64,000 nucleotides of DNA, taken from assembly GCF_003751445.1 (NCBI RefSeq), contig NZ_RJUU01000001.1, forward strand, positions 4,717,001 through 4,781,000, read 5' to 3'. Below the pieces are notes generated by a model. That model was not told the DNA's origin and did not search any database. It saw nothing but the letters and a program-made list of their open reading frames with translations. Positions 43,701 through 52,805 of the stretch are shown one piece after another; positions within the stretch are counted from its first letter, which is position 1; every line of letters starts with the position of its first letter. Position numbers and translations under genes: made by a program. Origin of the DNA: Streptomyces sp. 840.1 (lineage in GTDB: Bacteria > Actinomycetota > Actinomycetes > Streptomycetales > Streptomycetaceae).

Positions 43701-45229
43701 GGCCGCCGCCAGCTCCGTCCGTCTCGTGCGAGCATGTTGTCCGCCTCGGACGGGCCCCAGGTCCCGGCCGGGTACTGCGCCGGCTTGCCGTGCTTGTCCC
43801 AGTACTCCTCGATCGGGTCCAGGATGTTCCAGGAGAGCTCGACCTCCTGGTGGCGCGGGAAGAGGTTGGCGTCACCGAGCAGGACATCGAGGATGAGCCG
43901 CTCGTACGCCTCAGGGCTGGACTCGGTGAAGGACTCGCCGTAGGCGAAGTCCATCGTGACGTCCCGTACCTCCATCGAGGTGCCGGGCACCTTCGAGCCG
44001 AACCGCACCGTCACGCCCTCGTCCGGCTGGACCCGGATGACCAGGGCGTTGCCGCCCAGCTCCTCCGTGGCACCGGACTCGAAGGGCAGGTACGGGGCGC
44101 GCTTGAAGACGACCGCGATCTCCGTGACCCGGCGGCCGAGCCGCTTTCCGGTACGGAGGTAGAACGGCACGCCCGCCCAGCGGCGGTTGTTGATCGTCAG
44201 CTTGACCGCGGCGAAGGTGTCGGTCTTCGACTTGGGGTCGATGCCCTCTTCCTCCAGGTAGCCGGGCACCTCCTGGCCGCCCTGCCACGCGTGCGTGTAC
44301 TGGCCGCGCACCGTGTGCTTGCCGAGGTCCTCCGGCAGCTCCACCGCTGTGAGCACCTTGAGCTTCTCGGCGACCAGGGCCTTGGGGTGGAAGGAGCCGG
44401 GCTCCTCCATCGCCGTCAGCGCCAGCAGCTGGAGCAGGTGGTTCTGGATGACGTCACGGGCGGCGCCGATGCCGTCGTAGTAGCCGGCCCGGCCGCCGAT
44501 GCCGATGTCCTCGGCCATCGTGATCTGGACGTGGTCGACGTACGACCTGTTCCAGATCGGCTCCCACATCGTGTTGGCGAAGCGCAGCGCCAGGATGTTC
44601 TGGACCGTCTCCTTGCCGAGGTAGTGGTCGATCCGGAAGACCTCGTTCGGCGGGAAGACGTCGTGCACGAGCTGGTTGAGCTCCTGCGCGCTCTTCAGGT
44701 CGTGGCCGAAGGGCTTCTCGATGACGGCGCGGCGCCAGGAACCCTCGCTCTGGTCGGCGAGTCCGTGCTTCTTGAGCTGCTGGACGACCTTGGGGAAGAA
44801 CTTCGGCGGCACGGACAGGTAGAAGGCGAAGTTGCCGCCCGTTCCCTGTGCCTTGTCGAGCTCCTCGATCGTGGCCCTGAGGGTCTCGAAGGCGACGTCG
44901 TCGTCGAAGTTGCCCTGCACGAAGCGCATGCCCTGGCTGAGCTGCTGCCAGACCTCTTCGCGGAAGGGCGTGCGGGAATGCTCCTTGACTGCGTCGTGGA
45001 CGACCTGGGCGAAGTCCTCGTCCTCCCAGTCGCGGCGCGCGAAACCGATGAGCGAGAAGCCCGGCGGCAGCAGGCCGCGGTTGGCCAGGTCGTAGATGGC
45101 GGGCATCAGCTTTTTACGGGACAAATCGCCCGTGACGCCAAAGATGACCAGGCCCGACGGCCCCGCGATGCGCGGGAGCCGTCGGTCCTGGGCGTCACGG
45201 AGCGGGTTGGCTCCGGGAACACCAGACAA
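43697..45229 (-). CDS. zwf: glucose-6-phosphate 1-dehydrogenase
   Basis: This 510-residue enzyme makes NADPH and 6-phosphogluconolactone from glucose 6-phosphate. The coenzyme site is VIFGVTGDLSRKKLMPA, and the active-site RIDHYLGKE is near residue 195. I chose a TTG start at 45229: it gives the usual SGVPGANPLRD start, and GGAGGG lies 9 bases upstream inside the end of tal. An upstream extension would overlap tal and has no support. It overlaps opcA by 4 bases. Confidence 0.95.
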   Translation of the reverse strand: MSGVPGANPLRDAQDRRLPRIAGPSGLVIFGVTGDLSRKKLMPAIYDLANRGLLPPGFSLIGFARRDWEDEDFAQVVHDAVKEHSRTPFREEVWQQLSQGMRFVQGNFDDDVAFETLRATIEELDKAQGTGGNFAFYLSVPPKFFPKVVQQLKKHGLADQSEGSWRRAVIEKPFGHDLKSAQELNQLVHDVFPPNEVFRIDHYLGKETVQNILALRFANTMWEPIWNRSYVDHVQITMAEDIGIGGRAGYYDGIGAARDVIQNHLLQLLALTAMEEPGSFHPKALVAEKLKVLTAVELPEDLGKHTVRGQYTHAWQGGQEVPGYLEEEGIDPKSKTDTFAAVKLTINNRRWAGVPFYLRTGKRLGRRVTEIAVVFKRAPYLPFESGATEELGGNALVIRVQPDEGVTVRFGSKVPGTSMEVRDVTMDFAYGESFTESSPEAYERLILDVLLGDANLFPRHQEVELSWNILDPIEEYWDKHGKPAQYPAGTWGPSEADNMLARDGRSWRRP

Positions 45230-45234
45230 GGTGG

Positions 45235-46353
45235 TCAGCCCTCCGAAGGGGCGAGGCGCTTGAGTTCCGCCTCTGTCGAGTTGAGCAGGTCGGTCCAGGC
45301 CGTCTCGAACTTCTCGACGCCCTCGTCCTCGAGGAGCTGGACGACGTCGTCGTAGCTGACCCCGAGCTTCTTGATCGCTTCGAGGTCGGCACGGCCCTGG
45401 TCGTAGCCACCGGTGACGGTGTCGCCGGTGATGTCGCCGTGGTCGGCCACCGCGTCCAGAGTCGCCTCCGGCATGGTGTTGACCGTGTTCGGTGCGACGA
45501 GGTCGTCGACGTACAGGGTGTCCTTGAGGGACGGGTCCTTGACGCCGGTGGAGGCCCACAGCGGGCGCTGCTTGTTGGCGTGCGCCTTGTCCAGGGCGGC
45601 CCAGCGCTCACCGGCGAAGACCGCCTGGTACGCCTCGTAGGCCAGGCGCGCGTTGGCCAGGGCGGACTTGCCCTTGGCGGCCTTGGCCGCGTCGCTGCCG
45701 ATCGCGTCGAGCCGCTTGTCGATCTCGGTGTCCACGCGGGACACGAAGAAGGAGGCCACCGAGTGGATCTTGGAGAGGTCCAGGCCCGCGGCCTTCGCCT
45801 TCTCCAGGCCCGCCAGGTAGGCGTCCATGACCTCGCGGTAGCGCTCCAGCGAGAAGATCAGCGTGACGTTGACGCTGATGCCCCGGCCGATCGTCTCGGT
45901 GATCGCCGGCAGGCCGGCCTTGGTCGCCGGGATCTTGATGAGCGTGTTGGGCCGGTCCACCAGCCACGCGAGCTGCTTGGCCTCGGCGACCGTGGCCAGG
46001 GTGTTGTGCGCCAGGCGCGGGTCGACCTCGATGGAGACCCGGCCGTCCTGGCCGTCCGTCGCGTCGAAGACCGGGCGCAGGATGTCGGCGGCGTCGCGGA
46101 CGTCGGCCGTCGTGATCATGCGGATGGCTTCCTCGACGGTCACCTTGCGGGCCGCGAGGTCGGTGAGCTGCTGCTCGTAACCGTCGCCCGAGGAGATCGC
46201 CTTCTGGAAGATCGACGGGTTGGTCGTGACACCCACGACGTGGCTCTGGTCGATCAGCTCGGCCAGGTTGCCGGAGGTGATCCGCTTGCGGGACAGGTCG
46301 TCGAGCCAGATCGCCACGCCCTCGTCGGAGAGGCGCTTGAGTGCGTCTGTCAT
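45235..46353 (-). CDS. tal: transaldolase
   Basis: This 372-residue TIM-barrel enzyme transfers a dihydroxyacetone unit in the non-oxidative pentose phosphate pathway. The Schiff-base Lys is in [28 protein letters not shown] and VDPRLAHNT are typical of the actinobacterial class. The ATG at 46353 is preceded by GGAGAT. The end contains the zwf ribosome site. It follows tkt by 34 bases. Confidence 0.97.
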   Translation of the reverse strand: MTDALKRLSDEGVAIWLDDLSRKRITSGNLAELIDQSHVVGVTTNPSIFQKAISSGDGYEQQLTDLAARKVTVEEAIRMITTADVRDAADILRPVFDATDGQDGRVSIEVDPRLAHNTLATVAEAKQLAWLVDRPNTLIKIPATKAGLPAITETIGRGISVNVTLIFSLERYREVMDAYLAGLEKAKAAGLDLSKIHSVASFFVSRVDTEIDKRLDAIGSDAAKAAKGKSALANARLAYEAYQAVFAGERWAALDKAHANKQRPLWASTGVKDPSLKDTLYVDDLVAPNTVNTMPEATLDAVADHGDITGDTVTGGYDQGRADLEAIKKLGVSYDDVVQLLEDEGVEKFETAWTDLLNSTEAELKRLAPSEG

Positions 46354-46387
46354 GAGAATTGCATCTCCTACTAGTCGTATAACGGCG

Positions 46388-48490
46388 TCAGCGCGCAGCG
46401 GCCGCGAGAGATTCCCGGGCGGCGGCGGCGACGTGCTCGGCGGTGAAGCCGAACTCGCGGAACAGGACCTTCGCGTCGGCCGAGGCACCGAAGTGCTCCA
46501 GGGAGACGATCCGGCCCGCGTCCCCGACGTACCGGTACCAGGTCAGCGCGATGCCCGCCTCGACGGCCACGCGTGCCTTCACCGACGGCGTCAGCACGCT
46601 GTCCTTGTACGCCTGGTCCTGCTCCTCGAACCACTCGACACACGGCATCGAGACCACCCGGGTCGGCACGCCGGCCGCCTGCAGCTCCTCGCGTGCGCCG
46701 ACGGCGAGCTGGACCTCGGAACCGGTGCCGATGAGGATGACCTCGGGCGCCGCGCTGTGCCCGTCGGGCGTCTCGGCCTCGAACAGGACGTAGCCGCCCT
46801 TGGCCGCGTTCTCGTTCGCCTCGTACGTCGGCACGCCCTGGCGGGTCAGCGCCAGGCCGTGCGGGGCGCCCTTGCCGAACACCTTGGTGTAGCGGCGCAG
46901 GACCTCGCGCCAGGCGATGGAGGTCTCGTTGGCGTCCGCCGGGCGGACGACGTTCAGACCCGGGATCGCGCGCAGGGAGGCCAGGTGCTCCACCGGCTGG
47001 TGGGTCGGGCCGTCCTCGCCGAGGCCGATCGAGTCGTGCGTCCACACGTAGGTCACCGGCGCGTGCATCAGCGCGGACAGCCGTACGGCGTTGCGCATGT
47101 AGTCGGAGAACACCAGGAAGGTGCCGCCGTAGATGCGGGTGTTGCCGTGCAGCGCGATGCCGTTCATGGCCGCGGCCATGGCGTGCTCGCGGATGCCGAA
47201 GTGGACCGTGCGGCCGTACGGGTCGGCGCCCGGCAGCGGGTTGCCCGCCGGGAGGAACGACGACGTCTTGTCGATCGTGGTGTTGTTCGAGCCCGCGAGG
47301 TCGGCGGAGCCGCCCCACAGCTCGGGCACGATCTCACCGAGGGCCTGGAGCACCTTGCCGGAGGCCGCGCGGGTGGCGACGCCCTTGCCGGTCTCGAAGA
47401 CGGGGAGCTTGTCCTCCCAGCCCTTGGGCAGCTCGCCCGCACGGATGCGGTCGAACTCGGCGGCGCGCTCCGGGCTGGCGGTGCGCCACGCGGCGTAGGT
47501 CTTCTCCCACTCGGCCCTGGTCTCGCGGCCGCGGTCCAGCGCCTCACGCGTGTGCGCGATGACCTCGTCGGCGACCTGGAAGGACTTCTCCGGGTCGAAG
47601 CCGAGGACCCGCTTGGTCGCGGCGACCTCGTCGGCGCCGAGCGCCGAGCCGTGCGCGGCCTCGGTGTTCTGGGCGTTCGGGGCGGGCCAGGCGATGATCG
47701 AGCGGGCCGCGATGAACGACGGGCGCGTGGTCTCGGCCTTGGCGGCCAGGAGCGCCTTGTACAGACCCGCCGGGTCCAGGTCGCCGCTGGGCAGCTGCGC
47801 GACACGCTGGACGTGCCAGCCGTATGCCTCGTAGCGCTTGAGGGTGTCCTCGGAGACCGCGGTCTCCGTGTCGCCCTCGATGGAGATGTGGTTGTCGTCC
47901 CACAGGAGGACCAGGTTGCCCAGCTTCTGGTGCCCGGCCAGCGAGGACGCCTCCGCGGAGATGCCCTCCTGGAGGCAGCCGTCACCGGCGACGGCCCAGA
48001 TCATGTGGTCGAACGGCGAGGTGCCGGGGGCCGCGTCCGGGTCGAACAGGCCGCGCTCGTAGCGGGAGGCCATGGCCATGCCCACCGCGTTGGCGACACC
48101 CTGGCCCAGCGGGCCGGTGGTCGTCTCCACGCCGGTGGTGTGGCCGTACTCCGGGTGGCCCGGGGTCTTCGAGCCCCAGGTCCGGAACGCTTCGAGGTCC
48201 GCCAGCTCCAGGCCGTACCCGGCCAGGTAGAGCTGGATGTAGAGGGTCAGGCTGCTGTGGCCCACCGAGAGGACGAACCGGTCGCGGCCGGTCCACTCCG
48301 CGTCGGCGGGGTCGTGCCGCATCACCTTCTGGAAGAGGGTGTACGCGGCGGGAGCCAGGCTCATGGCCGTACCCGGGTGGCCGTTTCCGACCTTCTGTAC
48401 GGCGTCCGCGGCGAGTACGCGGACGGTGTCCACGGCCCGCTGGTCCAATTCGGTCCACTGGAGGTCTGTGGTGGTCGGCTTGGTGCTCAC
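46388..48490 (-). CDS. tkt: transketolase
   Basis: This 700-residue thiamine-diphosphate enzyme transfers two-carbon units between sugar phosphates. Key motifs are [11 protein letters not shown] (near residue 40), the diphosphate motif [13 protein letters not shown] (near 155), and the pyrimidine-domain [15 protein letters not shown] (near 470). GTG start with AGGAG about 12 bases upstream. It heads the minus-strand pentose phosphate operon and is divergent from ctaB. Confidence 0.97.
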   Translation of the reverse strand: MSTKPTTTDLQWTELDQRAVDTVRVLAADAVQKVGNGHPGTAMSLAPAAYTLFQKVMRHDPADAEWTGRDRFVLSVGHSSLTLYIQLYLAGYGLELADLEAFRTWGSKTPGHPEYGHTTGVETTTGPLGQGVANAVGMAMASRYERGLFDPDAAPGTSPFDHMIWAVAGDGCLQEGISAEASSLAGHQKLGNLVLLWDDNHISIEGDTETAVSEDTLKRYEAYGWHVQRVAQLPSGDLDPAGLYKALLAAKAETTRPSFIAARSIIAWPAPNAQNTEAAHGSALGADEVAATKRVLGFDPEKSFQVADEVIAHTREALDRGRETRAEWEKTYAAWRTASPERAAEFDRIRAGELPKGWEDKLPVFETGKGVATRAASGKVLQALGEIVPELWGGSADLAGSNNTTIDKTSSFLPAGNPLPGADPYGRTVHFGIREHAMAAAMNGIALHGNTRIYGGTFLVFSDYMRNAVRLSALMHAPVTYVWTHDSIGLGEDGPTHQPVEHLASLRAIPGLNVVRPADANETSIAWREVLRRYTKVFGKGAPHGLALTRQGVPTYEANENAAKGGYVLFEAETPDGHSAAPEVILIGTGSEVQLAVGAREELQAAGVPTRVVSMPCVEWFEEQDQAYKDSVLTPSVKARVAVEAGIALTWYRYVGDAGRIVSLEHFGASADAKVLFREFGFTAEHVAAAARESLAAAAR

Positions 48491-48931
48491 CCTGAGTCAG
48501 GGCTCCTCTCCACTGTTGTAAACCGGTGGCTGTGACCGCACCGGGCGTTGTCGAGCCTACCCCCGTCGCCACCCGCTATTTCCGGCTCATCCCAGGGTGC
48601 GGGCGGCCCGTCGGATTCGCCTCCCGTATGAGCGCGCGGGCTCACCGATGCGCCACTCCGATGAGCGCGCGGACCCACTCCTGAGGCACTCCGAAGAGCG
48701 CGCCGGGACCCTCCTGAGCGCCTCCCGGAAGACCCCGGGAGACCCGGCGTGTCACCCGGATGAGCGGGCCCCCGCGCGCAGCTGCCGCAACGGCGCCGCG
48801 CGCCACATCAACACGACCCCACCCCCGCGAAGGACGGCATGTCCCCAACGTCTACAGTGGTCTGGTTCGCGCAAGTCTCTACCGGGCCCTCACACCCGGA
48901 GCTTGCTGGGATTTCTCTGTCAGGGGTGTGC
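48491..48931. other. tkt-ctaB divergent intergenic region with degenerate repeats
   Basis: This 441-base region holds the divergent promoters. TACAGT (48854-48859) is a possible ctaB -10, and TAGGCT on the minus strand (48559-48554) is a possible tkt -10; both -35 regions are poor. The middle has repeated GAGCGCGC-containing units. A plus-strand reading frame of about 112 codons crosses it, but codon use and lack of a ribosome site argue against a gene. The divergent ctaA gene often found in this position is not here. Confidence 0.5.
48654..48719. repeat. 33-bp imperfect tandem repeat
   Basis: Two adjacent 33-base units match at 26 of 33 positions (start CACTCCGATGAGCGCGC versus CACTCCGAAGAGCGCGC). 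Weaker relatives of the GAGCGCGCGG core lie at 48630 and near 48757. Unit length is a multiple of three, which may suggest an old coding origin. Confidence 0.7.
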
Positions 48932-49879
48932 GTGACGGCCGTCGAGTCCCGACCCGCAGGGGTCGCCTTGACTCCGAGCCCAGGGGGCCATCGCCCATTC
49001 GGGGCCCGTGTCAAGGCATTCGTGGCACTGACCAAGCCTCGGATCATCGAGCTGTTGCTGATCACCACTGTTCCGGTGATGTTCCTGGCCGCTCAGGGTG
49101 TACCCGACCTGTGGCTCGTGCTCACTACCACCATCGGCGGTTATCTTTCCGCCGGCGGTGCCAATGCACTGAACATGTACATCGACCGCGATATCGACGC
49201 GTTGATGGACCGTACGTCGCAGCGACCGCTGGTCACCGGCATGGTGAGCCCGCGCGAGTGCCTGGCCTTCGGTATCGCCCTCGCGGTGATCTCGACGGTC
49301 TGGTTCGGGCTGCTGGTGAACTGGCTGTCGGCGGCGCTGTCGCTGGGCGCCCTGCTCTTCTACGTCGTCGTCTACACGATGCTGCTGAAGCGCCGGACCT
49401 CGCAGAACATCGTCTGGGGCGGCATCGCGGGCTGCATGCCGGTCCTCATCGGCTGGTCGGCCGTGACGAACTCGATGTCCTGGGCCGCGGTGATCCTGTT
49501 CGCCGTCATCTTCTTCTGGACGCCACCGCACTACTGGCCGCTGTCCATGAAGGTGAAGGACGACTACGCGCGGGTCGGTGTCCCGATGCTCCCGGTCGTC
49601 GCCACCAACCGGGTGGTCGCCCGCCAGATCGTGCTCTACAGCTGGGTCATGGTCATCGTCTCGCTGCTGCTGACCCCGCTGGGCTACACCGGCTGGTTCT
49701 ACACCGTTGTGGCCGTGCTCACCGGCGGCTTCTGGCTCTGGGAGGCGCACGGACTGCAGAGCCGCGCCAAGGCCGGGATGGCCGGGGCGAAGCTCAAGGA
49801 GATGCGGCTGTTCCACTGGTCGATCACCTATGTGTCGCTGCTGTTCGTCGCCGTGGCGGTGGACCCCTTCCTGAGGTAG
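48932..49879 (+). CDS. ctaB: protoheme IX farnesyltransferase (heme O synthase)
   Basis: This 315-residue UbiA-type prenyltransferase adds a farnesyl group to heme B to make heme O for cytochrome oxidase. The first catalytic motif is [15 protein letters not shown] (NxxxDxxxD), followed by [12 protein letters not shown] and a second Asp-rich motif near [13 protein letters not shown]. About nine membrane helices are present. I chose the GTG at 48932, which has AGGGG 5 bases upstream and gives TAVESRPAG; the frame extends further upstream without support. Confidence 0.95.
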   Translation: MTAVESRPAGVALTPSPGGHRPFGARVKAFVALTKPRIIELLLITTVPVMFLAAQGVPDLWLVLTTTIGGYLSAGGANALNMYIDRDIDALMDRTSQRPLVTGMVSPRECLAFGIALAVISTVWFGLLVNWLSAALSLGALLFYVVVYTMLLKRRTSQNIVWGGIAGCMPVLIGWSAVTNSMSWAAVILFAVIFFWTPPHYWPLSMKVKDDYARVGVPMLPVVATNRVVARQIVLYSWVMVIVSLLLTPLGYTGWFYTVVAVLTGGFWLWEAHGLQSRAKAGMAGAKLKEMRLFHWSITYVSLLFVAVAVDPFLR

Positions 49880-49896
49880 TCCCCTTCGACTTCCGC

Positions 49897-49940
49897 CGAC
49901 GGGCGGGGTACGTGGCCCACGCCACGCGCCCCGCCCGTCG
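49897..49940 (+). terminator. terminator after ctaB
   Basis: A 12-bp outer stem CGACGGGCGGGG / CCCCGCCCGTCG and a 6-bp inner stem CGTGGC / GCCACG begin 18 bases after the stop codon. Confidence 0.85.
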
Positions 49941-49973
49941 CCGTTTGATCTACCCGTCGGTAGCATCCTGTTC

Positions 49974-50345
49974 ATGGCAGAGACGGCGCAGACCCAGCAG
50001 GTGGACGGCAAGCAGGCGGACGGCAGGCAGGCGGCGCGCGCCGAGCGCAGGGCCGCGCGGCTGGCCAAGCAGATCGGCGCGTTCGCGAAGGCCCACGGCG
50101 GCGCCGAGGGGCAGCTCGCCTACATCGGGCAGATGGGCACCCGCATCGTCCTGGTCGGCGAGGACGGCGGCTGGGGCGATCTGGTCGCCCCGTCGTACGC
50201 GGTCGCGGAGAGCGCCGCGCAGAAGTCCGGGATCACCATGCACGAGTCCTTCGACGGCGAGTTCGCCGCCAAGGTGCGCACCGGCCCGTACGAGTGGACG
50301 CGGATGGCCGGCATGCAGATCGGCGGCCCGGCCAACAAGTCCTGA
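49974..50345 (+). CDS. conserved hypothetical small protein
   Basis: This 123-residue protein has no domain I can name. It begins with a basic, Gln/Ala/Arg-rich helical stretch (about 1-40), followed by a compact part with VLVGEDGGWGDLVAPSYAVAES and a final RTGPYEWTRMAGMQIGG. There are no membrane or signal features, so it is cytosolic. It is monocistronic between two strong terminators. A TAGCAT-like -10 lies 6-7 bases before the ATG, so it may be leaderless. Confidence 0.75.
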   Translation: MAETAQTQQVDGKQADGRQAARAERRAARLAKQIGAFAKAHGGAEGQLAYIGQMGTRIVLVGEDGGWGDLVAPSYAVAESAAQKSGITMHESFDGEFAAKVRTGPYEWTRMAGMQIGGPANKS

Positions 50346-50363
50346 GGTCTGCGGAACGACAGA

Positions 50364-50409
50364 ACGGCGGAGGCCGGTCGGACAGCTGTCCGACCGGCCT
50401 CCGCCGTTT
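50364..50409. terminator. 46-bp perfect palindrome, terminator
   Basis: The whole stretch is a perfect palindrome centred between 50386 and 50387 (core GGTCGGACAGCTGTCCGACC), 18 bases after the stop of the small protein gene and followed by TTT. As RNA it forms one very long hairpin. It insulates the alpha-galactoside locus from the core genes. Confidence 0.88.
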
Positions 50410-50442
50410 CCGTGTCCGCCCACCGGTGAAGCGAGTTTCACT

Positions 50443-50487
50443 TAATTAGTAATTAATCTTGACGGGGGGTCGGGTGAGCCGTCACAG
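50443..50487 (+). promoter_or_regulatory. promoter/operator element A upstream of the GH27 alpha-galactosidase
   Basis: An AT-rich block ATTAGTAATTAAT runs into TTGACG (-35, 50459-50464). The arms TGACGG (50460-50465) and CCGTCA (50479-50484) form an inverted repeat with a 13-base spacer. The best -10 is CACAGT at an 18-base spacing. A 22-base stretch of this element is identical at 52694-52715 before the transporter operon, so it is a shared regulatory site. Confidence 0.72.
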
Positions 50488-50580
50488 TCCTGTGCGTGGC
50501 GCCGCCCCGTGATCTCCGGAGGAAGGGCGCCTGACATCCCCAACTCCTGGGAGAATCAGTTGATTTCGCAAGGTGCAAGG

Positions 50581-52683
50581 ATGACGCCTGCCCGGCGTGG
50601 AGCAGCCGTGCTGGGCGCCGCCGTCCTGGTGGCCGTGTCGGCCCCGGTGGCGGACGCCGGACAGCGGCCCGCCGAGGCGGCTCCGCCGTACTACGACAGC
50701 GGCCTCGCGCCGACCCCGTACATGGGCTGGAACACCTACTACGGTCTCGGCGCCCCGACGGAGGGCCAGGTCAGGGACGTCGCCGACCATCTGGTCAGCA
50801 GCGGCCTCAAGGGCAGCGGTTACGACATCGTCTGGCTGGACGGCGGCTGGCAGGCCGACACGCCGAGGGACGCCCAGGGACGGCTGGTCGCGCACCCGGA
50901 CCGGTTCCCCTCCGGCATCCCCGCCCTGGTGGACTACCTCCACAAGCGCGGCCTGCGCGCCGGTATCTACACCGACGCGGGGACCTATGACGGAGGCAGG
51001 ACCTGCGGCCTCGGCAGCCGGGGCCACTACCAGGAGGACGCCGACCGGTTCGCCGGCTGGAAGGTCGACGCGATCAAGGTCGACTTCCTCTGCGGGATCA
51101 CCGAGAAGACCGACCCGGGCCCCGCGTTCAAGGAGTTCAGCGACGCCGTCGCCAAGTCCGGCCGGCCGATGCTGCTCAACCTCTGCAACCCGCTGACCGA
51201 CGACTGGGGGCTGCCGCACACCCCGGCCCAGGACGCCCACAACGCCTACGTCTACGGCCCCACCACCGGGGACTCCTGGCGCACCGGCACCGACATCGCC
51301 TGGGGCACCCCCACCGCAGGCCAGTGGCCCAACATCCTGCGCAGCGCGGACGCCAACGCCGGGCACCCGGAGGCGCAGGCGCCGGGGCGCTACAACGACC
51401 CCGACTACCTCATCCCGATGCGCAAGCTCGATGACGGCTCGCTGGAGCTGACCGAGGAGGAGTCCACCAGCCAGCTGGTGCTGTGGGCCGAGATGGGCTC
51501 ACCGCTGGTCATCGGCTCGGACCCGCGCACCCTGCCGAAGCGGATGCTCGACACCCTGCGCAACCCGGAGATCCTCGCGGTCGACCAGGACCCCCTGGCG
51601 ATCCAGGGCGTGCGCGTCGCCTCCGACGCCACCGGGGACGTCTACAGCAAGGTCCTCAAGGGCTCCGGGAAGCGGGCCGTGGTGCTCCTCAACCGCTCCG
51701 GGCAGGCCGCCGAGCGCACGGTGGACTTCGCCGACGCCGGGCTGTCGGGCCCGGTCGGCGTACGGGACCTGCGGGCCAGGAAGGGCGCTGGCACGCACTC
51801 CGGTTCGTACACCGTGAAGGTGCCGGCGCACGGCACCGCCTTCCTCGGTCTCAGCGGCCGGGACGAGGCGCCGGGCACCGCGCTGCCCACCCGCTCCGAC
51901 GCGAGCCCCGCGCTGGTGCGCGACGGGGACCGGCTGAGCGTCTTCAGCCGGGGCGCCGACGGCTCGCTCCAGCTGCACGAGGGGCGCGACGGCCACTGGA
52001 ACGGGCGGGCCACCGGCCTCGGCGGTCCGACGCACGGCCGGATCGTGGGGGAGCCCGCCGCCTACGCGGCCGGCCCCGGGCGGATCGACGTGTTCGCCCG
52101 GGGCACGGACAACGCCGCCTACAGGCTCGCGTACACCGGCGGCCGCTGGGGCCACTGGCAGAAGCTCGGCGGGGATCTCGCCGCCACTCCGGCCGCCGCG
52201 TACGACCGGTCGGGTCGCTGGACGCTCTACGCCCGGGGCACGGACGGCCACCTCCGTACGCGCGGCGCGACGACCGGCTGGAGCACGCTCCAGGGGCCGG
52301 ACGGCATCGGGCTGTACGGACGGCCCTCGGCGGTCACCGACGCGGCAGGGCGCACCCAGCTGGTGGTGCGTGCGGCCGACGACTCGCTGCGGCTGCGGGT
52401 CCGTGAGGCCTCCGGCAGCTGGTCGGACTGGTCCTCGCTGGGCGGCACCGTGAGCGGCAGTCCCACGCTCGTCACCACCGGGGGACAGGTGCGGCTCTAT
52501 GTCCGCGCCGGTGACTACACCCTGTGGCAGCGCACCCTCGCGGCCGGGACCTGGAGCGACTGGGCCCAGGAGAAGAGCTTCCCCAGCGGCTCCTTCGACG
52601 GCGAACTCGCCGCCGTGGCAGGGCCCGGCGGCGGAGTCCTGACGGCCTTCCGAGGGGTGGCCGGGGTCATCCGCCAGGCCTAA
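50581..52683 (+). CDS. secreted alpha-galactosidase, GH27, with propeller-like C-terminal module
   Basis: This 700-residue protein has a signal peptide (MTPARRGAAVLGAAVLVAVS, cut near ADA). The GH27 barrel spans about 38-360: LAPTPYMGWNTYYG, IVWLDGGWQ, probable nucleophile Asp168 in IKVDFLCG, and probable acid/base Asp238 in TGTDIAW. A beta domain follows to about 440. Residues about 450-700 carry repeats of the type VFARGTDNAAYRLAY and LYARGTDGHLRTRG, resembling a fucose-lectin-like (PLL) beta-propeller, likely a carbohydrate-binding module. AAGG lies 7 bases before the ATG. It shares its promoter element with the transporter operon. Confidence 0.9.
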   Translation: MTPARRGAAVLGAAVLVAVSAPVADAGQRPAEAAPPYYDSGLAPTPYMGWNTYYGLGAPTEGQVRDVADHLVSSGLKGSGYDIVWLDGGWQADTPRDAQGRLVAHPDRFPSGIPALVDYLHKRGLRAGIYTDAGTYDGGRTCGLGSRGHYQEDADRFAGWKVDAIKVDFLCGITEKTDPGPAFKEFSDAVAKSGRPMLLNLCNPLTDDWGLPHTPAQDAHNAYVYGPTTGDSWRTGTDIAWGTPTAGQWPNILRSADANAGHPEAQAPGRYNDPDYLIPMRKLDDGSLELTEEESTSQLVLWAEMGSPLVIGSDPRTLPKRMLDTLRNPEILAVDQDPLAIQGVRVASDATGDVYSKVLKGSGKRAVVLLNRSGQAAERTVDFADAGLSGPVGVRDLRARKGAGTHSGSYTVKVPAHGTAFLGLSGRDEAPGTALPTRSDASPALVRDGDRLSVFSRGADGSLQLHEGRDGHWNGRATGLGGPTHGRIVGEPAAYAAGPGRIDVFARGTDNAAYRLAYTGGRWGHWQKLGGDLAATPAAAYDRSGRWTLYARGTDGHLRTRGATTGWSTLQGPDGIGLYGRPSAVTDAAGRTQLVVRAADDSLRLRVREASGSWSDWSSLGGTVSGSPTLVTTGGQVRLYVRAGDYTLWQRTLAAGTWSDWAQEKSFPSGSFDGELAAVAGPGGGVLTAFRGVAGVIRQA

Positions 52684-52690
52684 CAAAAAA

Positions 52691-52737
52691 TAAATTAGTA
52701 ATTAATCTTGACGGTGGATCACTCGCACCGTCACTCT
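52691..52737 (+). promoter_or_regulatory. promoter/operator element B upstream of the galactoside transporter operon
   Basis: This is the second copy of the shared element, starting 8 bases after the GH27 stop. It has the same ATTAGTAATTAAT block, TTGACG -35 (52708-52713) and inverted arms TGACGG (52709-52714) and CCGTCA (52728-52733), again 13 bases apart. The -10 is weak (CACTCT). Confidence 0.72.
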
Positions 52738-52746
52738 GTATCAGCC

Positions 52747-52784
52747 GAACGAGGGCCCGGCCGTCAGAGGGCCGGGCCCCGTTC
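52747..52784 (+). terminator. leader hairpin (possible attenuator) before the binding-protein gene
   Basis: A 15-bp stem, GAACG plus GGGCCCGGCC pairing with GGCCGGGCCC plus CGTTC, with one bulged A and a 7-base loop, lies between promoter element B and the ATG. Transcripts from element B must pass it, so it could be an attenuator or a 5' stability element. The ribosome site (AGGGAG) lies outside it. Confidence 0.6.
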
Positions 52785-52805
52785 CGTGGGCGCATAGGGA
52801 GTCCC

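Noticed and set aside
48597..48935. Plus-strand frame of about 112 codons before ctaB
   Set aside because: It encodes short imperfect repeats, has no ribosome site and ends inside ctaB. I list the DNA repeat instead of a gene.
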